A DNA stretch of 64,000 bases from Chromatiaceae bacterium. Its GTDB lineage: Bacteria; Pseudomonadota; Gammaproteobacteria; Chromatiales; Chromatiaceae. Numbering within the stretch: the first letter of the stretch is position 1; each line of letters starts with the position of its first letter. Below, piece by piece: positions 26,987 through 35,716 of the stretch. The stretch is taken from the NCBI GenBank assembly GCA_022340805.1, contig JAJDNF010000054.1, forward strand, positions 62,001-126,000. Reading direction: 5' to 3'. The position numbers were made by a program, and so were the translations under genes. The notes under the pieces are model-generated. The model made no database searches, had not been told where the DNA came from, and saw nothing but the letters and a program-made list of their open reading frames with translations.

Positions 26987-27810
26987 TTGTGGAACTGATT
27001 CACACCGGCATGACCGCTCGAACACCGCACGACACCAAAGACCATCCGGCGCATGGGCGCGGTCTGCGCCTGTTGAGCTACAACATCCAGGCCGGCATCG
27101 ACACCCGCCACTACCGCGAGTATGTGACCAAGGGCTGGAAGCATCTGCTACCCAACCGTGAGCGTCTGCGCAATCTGAACCTGATCGCCGAGATGATCCG
27201 CGGTTATGACCTGGTCGGCCTGCAGGAGGTCGATTCCGGTAGCCTGCGCAGCGGCTTTGTCGATATGACCGAGTACCTCGCGCACCGCAGCGGCTATCCG
27301 CATTGGTACCGCCAGGTCAATCGCAACATGGGCGTGCTGGCCCAGCACAGTAACGGCTTCCTGAGCCGCATCCGGCCGACCCGGGTCAGCAATCACAGGC
27401 TGCCGCCGGGCAACGGTCGCGGAGCGATGCTGCTCGAGTTCGGTGATGGCCCGGATGCGCTGGTGGTCTGCAGCATGCACCTGGCCCTCGGTCGCCGGGT
27501 GCGCGGCCGCCAACTCGATTTCATCAACGAACTGATCGGTGACCGACGCCACCTGGTGGTAATGGGCGACCTGAATGCGGGCTGTGAGAGCAGCGAGGTG
27601 CGCGCTTTCATCGACAAGACCGGACTGACGGAGCCGGCCTGCGATCAGGCCACCTTCCCGAGTTGGCGCCCGGTCCGCCGGATCGACCACATTCTCGTGT
27701 CGCACGCGCTCGAGGTGCAGCGCACGCGCGTGGTCGACTATGCCCTCTCCGACCATCTGCCGATCTGCGTCGAACTGTTGCTGCCGGAGGGCCTCCGCCT
27801 GGCCGCCTGA
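26983..27810 (+). CDS. Endonuclease/exonuclease/phosphatase-family protein
   Basis: The product (about 266-275 residues) shows the EEP fold: 'LRLLSYNIQAGID' (first strand with Asn), 'YDLVGLQEVDSGS' (catalytic Glu), 'GDLNAGCESSEV' (G-D-x-N) and the terminal 'IDHILVS ... LSDHLPICVEL' (S-D-H). All catalytic positions are present, so a Mg-dependent phosphodiesterase or nuclease activity is likely; the substrate is not known. The start is uncertain among TTG 26983, GTG 26989 and ATG 27010. The gene is coupled to dsbA and followed after 17 bases by the GGDEF gene, the same order as in pseudomonads. Confidence 0.82.
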   Translation: MIVELIHTGMTARTPHDTKDHPAHGRGLRLLSYNIQAGIDTRHYREYVTKGWKHLLPNRERLRNLNLIAEMIRGYDLVGLQEVDSGSLRSGFVDMTEYLAHRSGYPHWYRQVNRNMGVLAQHSNGFLSRIRPTRVSNHRLPPGNGRGAMLLEFGDGPDALVVCSMHLALGRRVRGRQLDFINELIGDRRHLVVMGDLNAGCESSEVRAFIDKTGLTEPACDQATFPSWRPVRRIDHILVSHALEVQRTRVVDYALSDHLPICVELLLPEGLRLAA

Positions 27811-27827
27811 GGCCAGCCGGTCCCGGC

Positions 27828-29354
27828 ATGATGGCTGATTGGCGCGAACGCTACCTGAAGCTCGCCGACCAACACGAGCGCGAGGGCAGTGCGCACACCG
27901 AGGCCGAGCGCGAACTCACCCGCCTGATCACGCGTATTTGTGTCGCCTGTTCCGGGCTCGACCCGGTCCTGGATCCGCACCTGCATCGCCTGCGCCAGGC
28001 CGCCAAGAGTGGCCATACGGAAACCCTGCTGCGGCGCGCCGACGAATTTGCCGATTCGGTGGTGCGGGCGTCCGAAAGCCGCACCCGCCCCGGAGCGCTG
28101 GCGACCCTGCTCGAACGCGGCGGCGCGAGCCAGCGCCAGGTCGATGAGGCCCTGAACCTCTGGGAGCTTGTCGCAGCCGACCCGGGCAATGCCAGCGACC
28201 GCGACCTGGACCGCCTGGCCGAGTTGCTGCGCAGCGGCCGTGCGCCGTCGCCGAAGAAGACCGAATCCCGTGGTGGATTGCTCAGCCGTCTGATCGGCAG
28301 AGACGATGCCGCGTTGGCCTCGCCCAACCAACTGCTGCTCGGCATGTTGGATGCCGTGCAATGGCCGGAACCCCTGCTCGAGCAGATCGGCGCGTTTCGC
28401 GCCGAGCTGGCGTCCGATGGCGCCGGCGACGCATGGGTACGCGTGGTGCGCCAGATCAGCGATCTGGCGGTGCGGGCATTCAAGCAGTCACAGCACGATG
28501 CGCAATCGGCCGAGCTGTTCCTGATCGAATTGAACCAGCGGCTCGAGGAACTCGATCGACATATGCTGGATGAGGTGCAGAGGCGCGATGACTCGCGGGA
28601 GAGCGGCGAGCGCCTGGGACAGAAGATGAATATCGAGGTCCTGACGCTGACCGCCAGTGTGCGCAAGAGTGCGAGCCTCCCTGAACTGCAGGCCGGCGTG
28701 ATCAGCAGCGTCGAACGCATGCATTCCCATGTCCGCCATCACCTCGAGGAAGAGAGCGCCCGGCGCGAGGTGGCCGAGGCCGAGGCGGATCAGCTGCGCA
28801 GGCAGCTGCGACGGCTCGAGCAGGACACCTTTGATCTGCGCCGCCAGGTAGCCCAGACCTATCGCGAGGCGATGCGTGACCAGCTCACCGGATTGCCGAA
28901 CCGACGCGCCTACGATGAGCGCATGGCCCAGGAATATGCGCGCTGGAAACGGTTTTCCGAGCCGATGGCACTGCTCGTGCTCGATGTCGACGATTTCAAG
29001 CGGGTCAACGACAAATTCGGCCACAAGTCCGGCGACAAGGCCCTGGTGATGATCGGCAGGATCCTCAGCGAACGCCTGCGTGAGACAGACCTCATCGCCC
29101 GCTACGGTGGTGAGGAATTCGTCGTGCTGTTGACCGGTGCAGAACGCGACGACGCGCTGCGCATCGCCGAGGCGATGCGCCAGGGCGTGCTGAACGGCGG
29201 GCTGCATGCCAACGGCCAGCCGGTGAAGATCACGATTTCGTGCGGCCTGGCCATATTCGCCGAAGGTGACTCGCCCGAGACCGTGTTCGAACGCGCCGAC
29301 AAGGCGCTGTATCAGGCCAAGGGCCAGGGCAAGGACCGCGTAGTCGGCGATTGA
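27828..29354 (+). CDS. Diguanylate cyclase (GGDEF domain)
   Basis: The 508-residue cytoplasmic protein has about 340 residues of mostly helical sequence, ending in a coiled-coil stretch ('EEESARREVAEAEADQLRRQ'), followed by a complete GGDEF domain ('DQLTGLPNRRAYDERM', 'LLVLDVDDFKRVNDKFGHKSGD'). The active-site loop is 'YGGEEFVVLL', and the inhibitory site R-x-x-D is intact as RETD five residues upstream. It should make c-di-GMP with product feedback. No membrane segment or known sensor domain is visible; the N-terminal input is unrecognised. Confidence 0.92.
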   Translation: MMADWRERYLKLADQHEREGSAHTEAERELTRLITRICVACSGLDPVLDPHLHRLRQAAKSGHTETLLRRADEFADSVVRASESRTRPGALATLLERGGASQRQVDEALNLWELVAADPGNASDRDLDRLAELLRSGRAPSPKKTESRGGLLSRLIGRDDAALASPNQLLLGMLDAVQWPEPLLEQIGAFRAELASDGAGDAWVRVVRQISDLAVRAFKQSQHDAQSAELFLIELNQRLEELDRHMLDEVQRRDDSRESGERLGQKMNIEVLTLTASVRKSASLPELQAGVISSVERMHSHVRHHLEEESARREVAEAEADQLRRQLRRLEQDTFDLRRQVAQTYREAMRDQLTGLPNRRAYDERMAQEYARWKRFSEPMALLVLDVDDFKRVNDKFGHKSGDKALVMIGRILSERLRETDLIARYGGEEFVVLLTGAERDDALRIAEAMRQGVLNGGLHANGQPVKITISCGLAIFAEGDSPETVFERADKALYQAKGQGKDRVVGD

Positions 29355-29381
29355 ATCCCGCCCGGTGCGTTGTCGGGGCGC

Positions 29382-29945
29382 TCAATCGACCAGGCACCCG
29401 GCCCAGGCGTAGCGCCATGCCTCGCCGGTCCGTTCGCTCAGCGTGTTGATCAGTTTATCGCTCGGCGTGGCTTCGCCGGGGAACACGTTGCGCAGTTCTA
29501 CCAGCACCCGTCCGCTGACCGCATGGCCGCGCCAGTCGAGGCGATGCGGCGACCATTTCCGCTGGCAGGTGCCGCAGTGCACCTCGGCGCCGCCGGCCAG
29601 CCAATCCTGCAGCTGCGTCCGCCAGTCGGCGAGACTGGCGCGGCAGGCCGGGCAGCGCGGTTTGGGCGTATTCGGTCCGGTCACCAGGCGCGGTAGCGCA
29701 AAGGGTCCGTGCAAGGCCACGTGACAGAACTGCAGGCTGCCATCGCTGGGCGGCTGCATTACCAGGTAGGGAGAGCAGCCGGCGTAGACCACTTGGCGGC
29801 TGAAGCCCTCGCCGGCGGCGTAGGTCTGCGGGCCGAGTGGGCGGGCGATCACCTCGAGGTCGAGCAGCACCTGTTGGATGCTGGCCAACTCGGGTGCCGA
29901 ACGCGGGTCGACAGGGGCGAGAAACAGACTGGTGAGCGGTGCCAT
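29382..29945 (-). CDS. Zinc-ribbon hypothetical protein
   Basis: This 187-residue protein (start MAPLTSLFLAPVDPRSAPEL) has a four-cysteine zinc ribbon in its centre, 'CPACRASL' and 'CGTCQRKWSP', separated by about 25 residues. The flanks are beta-rich and end in 'RTGEAWRYAWAGCLVD'. Nothing known was recognised. It faces the GGDEF gene convergently and is divergent from yidD. The open frame extends another 37 codons upstream, into the yidD promoter region. Confidence 0.6.
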   Translation of the reverse strand: MAPLTSLFLAPVDPRSAPELASIQQVLLDLEVIARPLGPQTYAAGEGFSRQVVYAGCSPYLVMQPPSDGSLQFCHVALHGPFALPRLVTGPNTPKPRCPACRASLADWRTQLQDWLAGGAEVHCGTCQRKWSPHRLDWRGHAVSGRVLVELRNVFPGEATPSDKLINTLSERTGEAWRYAWAGCLVD

Positions 29946-30033
29946 TGCCACGATGGTGGCGCAGCGCGCTGGCAGCGGCAAGAGTGCGGGGCTGGCGGTG
30001 TGGTGTAATGCACGTCCCGGTACGGAAGACGCG

Positions 30034-30279
30034 ATGTACAAGACCCTACTGATCAAACTGGTGCGCGGCTATCAGCTGCTGATCAGCCCGTTCCTTGGCA
30101 ACAATTGCCGCTATGTGCCCAGTTGCTCGACCTACACCATCGAGGCGATGGAGAAATGGGGGCCGTGGCGTGGCCTGTGGATGGGTATCCGTCGCGTCGG
30201 CCGCTGTCATCCCTGGCACGAGGGCGGCTATGACCCAGTGCCCGATCCGCCCGATCAGCCGCACCGGCATGACCACTGA
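30034..30279 (+). CDS. yidD: Membrane protein insertion efficiency factor YidD
   Basis: The 81-residue protein matches YidD throughout: 'YKTLLIKLVRGYQLLISPFLGNNCRYVPSCSTYTIEAME' and 'GRCHPWHEGGYDPVPDP', with all three conserved cysteines. YidD works with YidC at the inner membrane. Its usual partners (rpmH, rnpA, yidC) are absent; instead its 3' end overlaps the HIT/GalT-like gene by 11 bases, so the gene has been moved to a new context. Confidence 0.9.
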   Translation: MYKTLLIKLVRGYQLLISPFLGNNCRYVPSCSTYTIEAMEKWGPWRGLWMGIRRVGRCHPWHEGGYDPVPDPPDQPHRHDH

Positions 30280-31315
30280 GAACTTGCCCCCGGTGTTCGC
30301 ATCGCCGGCTGCGCTGCGTGCCGCTTTCGAGGAGGGGCTGAGCGGGCTGCTCGCGCAAGACGGGCTCGGGGGGTTCATCCTGGTGCTGGCCAATGCCAGC
30401 TGCGAACAGCCGCTGTTCGACCGACTGCGCGGGCCGCTGACCGATGCCTTTGTGCGCTGGTGCGGACGCTTCGACCGTCAGGACGACGCGGCCATTGCTG
30501 CGGCGCCCGACGACGTTGCGGTATTTCAACGCCTGCGTGAACTCGGTCTGGACCAGCTGGCCGTGACGCGCTGGACGCGTCGCGGTCCCTGGGAACTGCA
30601 GTTCAATCCGTTGCGCGCGCTGCGTCCGCCGCGCATCAGCGATGCGGCGGTCAGCTGCCTGCAGCGGCCGTTCGCGGCCGACGCCTTTCACTTCAACCGG
30701 CCGTTCCTGCGCAACGAGATCCTCTGGGAGGGGCGGCTGGCGGGGGCCCCGGTTCGGCTGCTGTACAACAAGTTTCCGTTCGCCGAGCTGCATGGCCTAC
30801 TGGTACCCGATCCGCTGGCCTGCAGGCCACAGTTTCTCGATCAGGTGGGCCATGCGCTGGCCTGGGCGATCGTCGCCCGGCTGGGTCGGACGCTTGCGGG
30901 CGCCGGTCTGGCGTATAACGCCTACGGTGCCTACGCATCGGTCAACCACCTGCATTTCCAGCTGTTCGTGCGTTCGTCCGGGAGCTACCCGATCGAGGCG
31001 GCATGCTGGCGGCACAATGACGGCCCCCAGCCCTACCCGCTGACGGTGCACAGGCACGCCGACCGCGATACGGCCTGGGCGACGGTGAGGGATCTGCATG
31101 ACCGTGGGCAGGCCTACAACCTGCTCTATCGACCGGGTCGCATCTACATCGTGGAGCGTGCGCAGCAGGGCAGCTATCGGCACAGCGACTGGACCTCTGG
31201 CTTTGCCTGGTCGGAGGTCGCAGGGGCCGTCACAACCTTCGACGCGGCGGCTTTCGCACGCGTGACCGCGGCGGACATTGAGTCCGAGTTTGCCCGCCTG
31301 TCGGTCCGGCCCTGA
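30269..31315 (+). CDS. HIT/GalT-superfamily nucleotidyltransferase or phosphorylase-like protein
   Basis: This 348-residue protein has the H-x-H-x-Q catalytic pattern of the HIT/GalT superfamily in 'AYASVNHLHFQLFVR'. The preceding nucleotide-binding strand is 'LLYNKFPFAELHGLLVPD', and later 'AYNLLYRPGRIYIVER' completes the fold. The layout recalls GDP-hexose phosphorylases and Ap4A phosphorylases rather than short HIT proteins. Substrate and direction of reaction are unknown. The start overlaps yidD, so the two are co-translated. Confidence 0.65.
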   Translation: MTTENLPPVFASPAALRAAFEEGLSGLLAQDGLGGFILVLANASCEQPLFDRLRGPLTDAFVRWCGRFDRQDDAAIAAAPDDVAVFQRLRELGLDQLAVTRWTRRGPWELQFNPLRALRPPRISDAAVSCLQRPFAADAFHFNRPFLRNEILWEGRLAGAPVRLLYNKFPFAELHGLLVPDPLACRPQFLDQVGHALAWAIVARLGRTLAGAGLAYNAYGAYASVNHLHFQLFVRSSGSYPIEAACWRHNDGPQPYPLTVHRHADRDTAWATVRDLHDRGQAYNLLYRPGRIYIVERAQQGSYRHSDWTSGFAWSEVAGAVTTFDAAAFARVTAADIESEFARLSVRP

Positions 31316-31361
31316 GAGCGATCTGCTGATCGGTCGGACTGACCCCGGAACCGGTCTCGTC

Positions 31362-32234
31362 TCAGCGGCCCTGTTCGAGGGCGGCGATGCGTGCCTCGAG
31401 CGGTGGGTGACTGGCGAACAGCTCCTTCAGGCCCGCGCCGGTGATGCCGAAGGCGGCCATCTCATCGGGCAAAGGCTGCGGGTCATGGGCCTGCTGCAGG
31501 CGGCGCAGCGCGGCGATCATCTTCTGCCGGCCGGCCAGATTCGCCCCGCCCGCGTCGGCGCGGTATTCGCGGTAACGCGAAAACCACATCACGATCATCG
31601 TGGCGAGGATGCCGAGCACGAACTGGGCGATCAGCGAGGTAATCCAGAACGCCGGCCCGTGGCCGCGCTCGACGCGGAACACCACGCGGTCGACCACATG
31701 GCCGATGACACGCGAGAAGAACACCACGAAGGTGTTCACGACCCCCTGGATCAGTGTCAGGGTGACCATGTCGCCGTTGGCTACGTGGCTGATCTCGTGT
31801 GCGAGCACGGCCTCGACCTCGTCGTGGTTCATCGACTGCAACAGCCCGGTGCTGACCGCGACCAGAGAATCATTCTTGTTCCAGCCGGTCGCAAACGCGT
31901 TCGGCGAGCCCTGGAAGACGCCGACCTCGGGCATCGCGATACCGGCGGCCTGGGCCTGACGCTGCACGGTATTCAGAAGCCACATCTCCTCCTGCGTGCG
32001 TGCCTGCTCGATGAGTTGCACGCCCATCGACTTCTTGGCCATGAACTTGGAGGTAAACAGCGAGATGATCGAACCGGAGAAACCGATGATCGCCGAGTAG
32101 ATCAGCAGCGCGTTCATGTCCAGGTCGACATTGTTCTGCGCCAGCAGGTTATCAATCCCGAGCAGCCGGAAGGTGATGCTGATCAACGCGACGATCGCGA
32201 TGTTGGTGCCGAGGAAGAGCAGGATGCGCAACAT
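31362..32234 (-). CDS. htpX: Protease HtpX (membrane zinc metallopeptidase)
   Basis: The 290-residue M48 peptidase has two N-terminal transmembrane helices, the zinc-binding 'VLAHEISHVANGD' (H-E-x-x-H), two further helices, and the third zinc ligand Glu in 'YREYRADAGGANLAG'. 'GSPNAFATGWNKNDSLVAVSTGLL' is a family hallmark. HtpX degrades misfolded inner-membrane proteins, together with FtsH, under heat or envelope stress. The start MLRILLFLGTN follows the usual family N-terminus. Confidence 0.95.
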   Translation of the reverse strand: MLRILLFLGTNIAIVALISITFRLLGIDNLLAQNNVDLDMNALLIYSAIIGFSGSIISLFTSKFMAKKSMGVQLIEQARTQEEMWLLNTVQRQAQAAGIAMPEVGVFQGSPNAFATGWNKNDSLVAVSTGLLQSMNHDEVEAVLAHEISHVANGDMVTLTLIQGVVNTFVVFFSRVIGHVVDRVVFRVERGHGPAFWITSLIAQFVLGILATMIVMWFSRYREYRADAGGANLAGRQKMIAALRRLQQAHDPQPLPDEMAAFGITGAGLKELFASHPPLEARIAALEQGR

Positions 32235-32295
32235 GGGTACAGTCTCCACAATTGTGGTCGAATGGTCCCGAATGTGCGGCTCCCGGCCGGCGAAA

Positions 32296-32709
32296 TCAAG
32301 GGCCTACGGTTTGTTCGGCCGACTTCTCCAATACCGGCAGGTGCGCGATGTACAGCGCGACCCCGGCCATGCACAGGCCACCGATGATGGTCGTCCAGGA
32401 CAGCGGGCCGAACACCAGCGCGGTGACGGCATACGAGGATGCCAGCGCGACAAAGGCCAGCCGCTTGGCGCGGCGCGGCATGGCGTGGTGTTCCTCCCAG
32501 GCGCGGATCGTATCGCCGAAGCGCGCGTGCTCGCGCAGCCAGCGGTGCCAGCGCTCCGAGGAGCGCGAAAAGGCCCATGCGGCGATCAGCAGGAATACCG
32601 TGGTCGGCATCAGCGGGACAAAGGCACCGACGACGCCGAGCGCAACGCACAGCCAGCCCAGCAGCAGGTACAGGTGCCTGGTAGGGTTGTTGTTTGCGTT
32701 TGATGTCAT
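32296..32709 (-). CDS. YbaN-family inner-membrane protein (DUF454)
   Basis: The 137-residue protein has the family pattern: an N-terminal helix pair 'LYLLLGWLCVALGVVGAFVPLMPTTVFLLIAAWAFSRSSERWHRWL', then 'FGDTIRAWEEHHAMPRRAKRLA' and two more helices. DUF454/YbaN proteins are small inner-membrane proteins without an established function. It lies 60 bases upstream of htpX on the same strand and may be co-transcribed. Confidence 0.82.
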   Translation of the reverse strand: MTSNANNNPTRHLYLLLGWLCVALGVVGAFVPLMPTTVFLLIAAWAFSRSSERWHRWLREHARFGDTIRAWEEHHAMPRRAKRLAFVALASSYAVTALVFGPLSWTTIIGGLCMAGVALYIAHLPVLEKSAEQTVGP

Positions 32710-33068
32710 TGGATACAGTGTCTCGAACGGTAGCGGGCTGGGCCTGAGGTGTCGACGCCTTCGACCGGCCCGAGAGTTTGGCGGTGCGCCTTATCGGCAA
32801 CTTTAGCCGGTTCGTGGCTGGGTGTTTGGCCTTGTCGCGCCGACATCGGGGTTGTGACAGCCGCTCCTCAGGTGGGGTGGCGCCAAGCGGGGCAATGCGG
32901 GTATAAATTAACCTCGATCAACTTTTGCGGGCACTGCACCGGCAAATTCCGCGGAAACTCGACGGCGCGACCCTTGAGCGCCTACATTATGCGGAGGGCG
33001 CTATAGCACCCCGTGTCGACTAATGACGCCTGCCGATGACTTCAACAGCGAGAGAAAGGACCGTACCT
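32710..33068. other. Divergent intergenic region ybaN / EF-hand gene
   Basis: Nothing coding is supported. A TATAAAT at 32902 is a possible -10 for the plus-strand EF-hand gene, without a good -35. GAGAAAGGA ending at 33060 is that gene's ribosome-binding site. Confidence 0.4.
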
Positions 33069-33302
33069 ATGAAAATGACCCACCTGACCGTCGCCGCAGC
33101 CGCTGCACTGCTGGTTACCAGCACAGCCTTTGCGGCGCCACTCAAATTCGCCAAGGCCGACGCCAATGGCGACGGTTTCGTCGATGCGACCGAATTCGCC
33201 GCCAGTGGCGTGAAGAAGGATTTTGCCAAGCTCGACAAGGACGGCGATGGCAAGTTGAGCAAGAAGGAATACTCCGCGGCGCTCGACGAAGACTGCGAAT
33301 GA
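33069..33302 (+). CDS. Secreted EF-hand protein, 77 aa
   Basis: A signal peptide (MKMTHLTVAAAAALLVTSTA, cleaved near AFAA) is followed by two EF-hand loops: 'DANGDGFVDATEF' and 'DKDGDGKLSKKEY', both with Asp at positions 1, 3 and 5 and Glu at 12. The protein ends 'DEDCE'. It is a small periplasmic or secreted calcium-binding protein with its own terminator. The partner is unknown. Confidence 0.8.
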   Translation: MKMTHLTVAAAAALLVTSTAFAAPLKFAKADANGDGFVDATEFAASGVKKDFAKLDKDGDGKLSKKEYSAALDEDCE

Positions 33303-33339
33303 TCAGGCGCGGCGTCAGCGCGCCGCCCGATTAACGTTC

Positions 33340-33376
33340 AACGACCCTCGCGGAGATCTCCCGAGGGTCGTTGCTT
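33340..33376 (+). terminator. Rho-independent terminator after the EF-hand gene
   Basis: AACGACCCTCG and CGAGGGTCGTT make an 11-bp perfect stem with an 11-base loop, followed by GCTTT. The short T-run is weak but the stem is strong. Confidence 0.65.
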
Positions 33377-33478
33377 TGAATGCCAGGGGCCATGCGGCCC
33401 GGCAAAAATCGCGTGACGGATCGGTGTTCCGGGTGCACGCTACTACCTTTATCCCGTCAACATCCGGAGGTTGATCCC

Positions 33479-34576
33479 GTGTCAAGGCTTCCCCTGATTG
33501 GCCTGCTGGCCGCCCTTGTCTTTGGCGTGAATGCCAGCGCGGCGGAAGAGCCCGTGCTGAATGTCTACAACTGGAGCGACTACATCGCGGATGAGGTTCT
33601 GGAGCAGTTCCAGTCCGAGACCGGGATCAAGGTCGTGTACGACGTGTATGACTCCAACGAGGTGCTGGAGGCCAAGCTGCTGGCCGGGCACAGCGGCTAC
33701 GACGTGGTGTTCCCGACCGCGCGCCCGTTCGCGCAGCGCCACGTCAAGGCCGGCATCTACCAGAAACTGGACAAGGCCAAGCTGAGCAATTACGCGAACC
33801 TCGACCCGGTGATCATGAAGGGGCTGGTCGACCTCGACCCCGGCAATGCGTACCTGGTGCCATACATGTGGGGTACTACCAGCATCGGCTACAACGTCAA
33901 GAAGGTGGCCGAGCGTCTGGGCGCCGACACCCCGGTCGACACCTGGGCCCTGATCTTCGATCCGAAGAACGCCGAACGCCTGGCCGACTGCGGTATCAGC
34001 CTGCTGGACGATCCGACCGAGGTGTTCAGCATCGCGCTGACCTACCTGGGCAAGGACCCGAACAGCACCGCCAAGGCCGACCTGGATGCCGCCACCGCAC
34101 TGCTGCAGAAGGTGCGTCCCTACATCCGCTATTTCCATTCCTCGCAGTACATCAACGACCTGGCGAACGGTGACCTGTGCGTGGCGCACGGCTACTCCGG
34201 TGACATCCTGCAGGCCCGCGACCGTGCGGTCGAGGCCAACAACGGCGTCGACGTCGCGCTGACGATCCCGCGCGAGGGTGCGATTGCGTTCGTCGACGTG
34301 ATGGCGATCCCGGCCGATGCAAAGCATCCGGACAATGCGCACAAGCTGATCGATTTCCTGATGCGTCCCGAGGTGATCGCCAAGATCTCGAACTTCGTCG
34401 GCTATGCGAATGCGATACCGACGTCGATGCCGCTGCTCGACGAGGCGGTCCGTGACAACCAGGGCATCTTCCCGCCGCAGGAGGTGCGCGAGCGCCTGAT
34501 CGCGCCGGCGGAGCTGGATCCGGCCGCACAGCGTGCGCGCACCCGGGCCTGGACCCGGGTCAAGGCCGGTCGCTAG
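33479..34576 (+). CDS. potF: Polyamine (putrescine) ABC transporter substrate-binding protein
   Basis: A GTG start behind GGAGG gives a 365-residue precursor with a signal peptide ('LIGLLAALVFGVNASAAE'). The mature protein has the PotD/PotF pattern: 'LNVYNWSDYIADEVLEQF', 'GYDVVFPTARPF', 'PYMWGTTSIGYNVKKV', 'GDLCVAHGYSGDILQAR', 'IPREGAIAFVDVMAIP' and 'NFVGYANA'. The N-W-S-D-Y-I segment is the polyamine-site strand of this family. It leads a four-gene potFGHI operon. PotF (putrescine) is preferred over PotD (spermidine) from gene order. Confidence 0.88.
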   Translation: MSRLPLIGLLAALVFGVNASAAEEPVLNVYNWSDYIADEVLEQFQSETGIKVVYDVYDSNEVLEAKLLAGHSGYDVVFPTARPFAQRHVKAGIYQKLDKAKLSNYANLDPVIMKGLVDLDPGNAYLVPYMWGTTSIGYNVKKVAERLGADTPVDTWALIFDPKNAERLADCGISLLDDPTEVFSIALTYLGKDPNSTAKADLDAATALLQKVRPYIRYFHSSQYINDLANGDLCVAHGYSGDILQARDRAVEANNGVDVALTIPREGAIAFVDVMAIPADAKHPDNAHKLIDFLMRPEVIAKISNFVGYANAIPTSMPLLDEAVRDNQGIFPPQEVRERLIAPAELDPAAQRARTRAWTRVKAGR

Positions 34577-34582
34577 CGTCGG

Positions 34583-35716
34583 ATGGCTGGGCCGAAGCCG
34601 GCACTGGGGGCGTGGCAGGATCCATCTGCCGCGCCGCTGGTCGAGATCCGCAATGTCACCAAGACCTTCGGCAGCCACTACGCGGTCGATGATGTCTCGC
34701 TGACCATCTACCCGGGCGAATTCTTCTCGCTGCTCGGCGCGTCCGGCTGCGGAAAGACCACCCTGCTGCGTATGTTGGCCGGATTCGAGCGGCCGGACGC
34801 CGGCCGCCTGCTGATCGGCGGCGAGGATGTGACCGAGTTGCCGCCATACCGGCGTCCGGTCAACATGATGTTCCAGTCGTACGCGCTGTTCCCGCATCTC
34901 TCGGTGGCCGACAACATCGCCTTCGGCCTGCGCCAGGAGAAGTTGCCGCGCGCCGAGATCCGCGAGCGTGTGGCCGCGATGCTGGAGCTGGTGCGCATGG
35001 GCGACTTCGCCGGACGCAAGCCCGACCAGTTGTCCGGGGGCCAGCGCCAGCGGGTCGCGTTGGCGCGTTCGCTGGTCAAGCAACCCAAGCTGCTGCTGCT
35101 CGATGAGCCGCTCGGTGCGCTCGACCGCAAGCTGCGCGAGCACACCCAGTTCGAGCTGGTCAACATCCAGGAGCGCCTCGGCATCACCTTCGTGATGGTC
35201 ACCCACGACCAGGAGGAGGCGATGACCATGTCGACGCGCATGGCGGTGATGAACGAGGGCCGGATCCGCCAGATCGGCACGCCATCGGAGATCTACGAAT
35301 TCCCCAGCAATCGTTTCGTCGCCGGTTTCATCGGTGCGGTCAACCAGTTCGAGGGACGCGTGATGGAGCAGCGGGACGACCTCTTGCTGGTGCGCAGCGA
35401 CGTTGCCGGCACAGAACTGCGCGTGCGCACCCAGCAGGCGGTCGCGCCGGGCACGCCGGTGGTGGTCGCGGTGCGCCCGGAGAAGGTGCTCCTTACCACC
35501 GAACAGCCGCCGCCGGGCGACAACAGTCTGTCTGGCAGCGTCGAGGAGATCGCCTATCTCGGCGATGTGTCGATCTACCATGTGCGGGTACCTGGCGGTG
35601 CGCTGGTCGAGGCGCAGTTGACCAACCGCGCGCGCCGCGCCGTCGCGCCCCTGACCTGGGGTGATCCTGCCTGGATAGCCTGGGGTGCCGACGATGCCGT
35701 CGCCCTCCTCGAGTGA
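34583..35716 (+). CDS. potG: Polyamine ABC transporter ATP-binding protein
   Basis: The 377-residue ATPase has Walker A 'GASGCGKTTLLRMLAG', Q-loop 'MMFQSYALFPHL', signature 'LSGGQRQRVALARSL', Walker B 'LLLLDEPLGALD' and H-loop 'MVTHDQEEAM', followed by a C-terminal TOBE regulatory domain ('VRPEKVLLTTEQ'). It starts seven bases after potF and overlaps potH by 23 bases. It energises polyamine uptake at the inner membrane. Confidence 0.92.
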   Translation: MAGPKPALGAWQDPSAAPLVEIRNVTKTFGSHYAVDDVSLTIYPGEFFSLLGASGCGKTTLLRMLAGFERPDAGRLLIGGEDVTELPPYRRPVNMMFQSYALFPHLSVADNIAFGLRQEKLPRAEIRERVAAMLELVRMGDFAGRKPDQLSGGQRQRVALARSLVKQPKLLLLDEPLGALDRKLREHTQFELVNIQERLGITFVMVTHDQEEAMTMSTRMAVMNEGRIRQIGTPSEIYEFPSNRFVAGFIGAVNQFEGRVMEQRDDLLLVRSDVAGTELRVRTQQAVAPGTPVVVAVRPEKVLLTTEQPPPGDNSLSGSVEEIAYLGDVSIYHVRVPGGALVEAQLTNRARRAVAPLTWGDPAWIAWGADDAVALLE

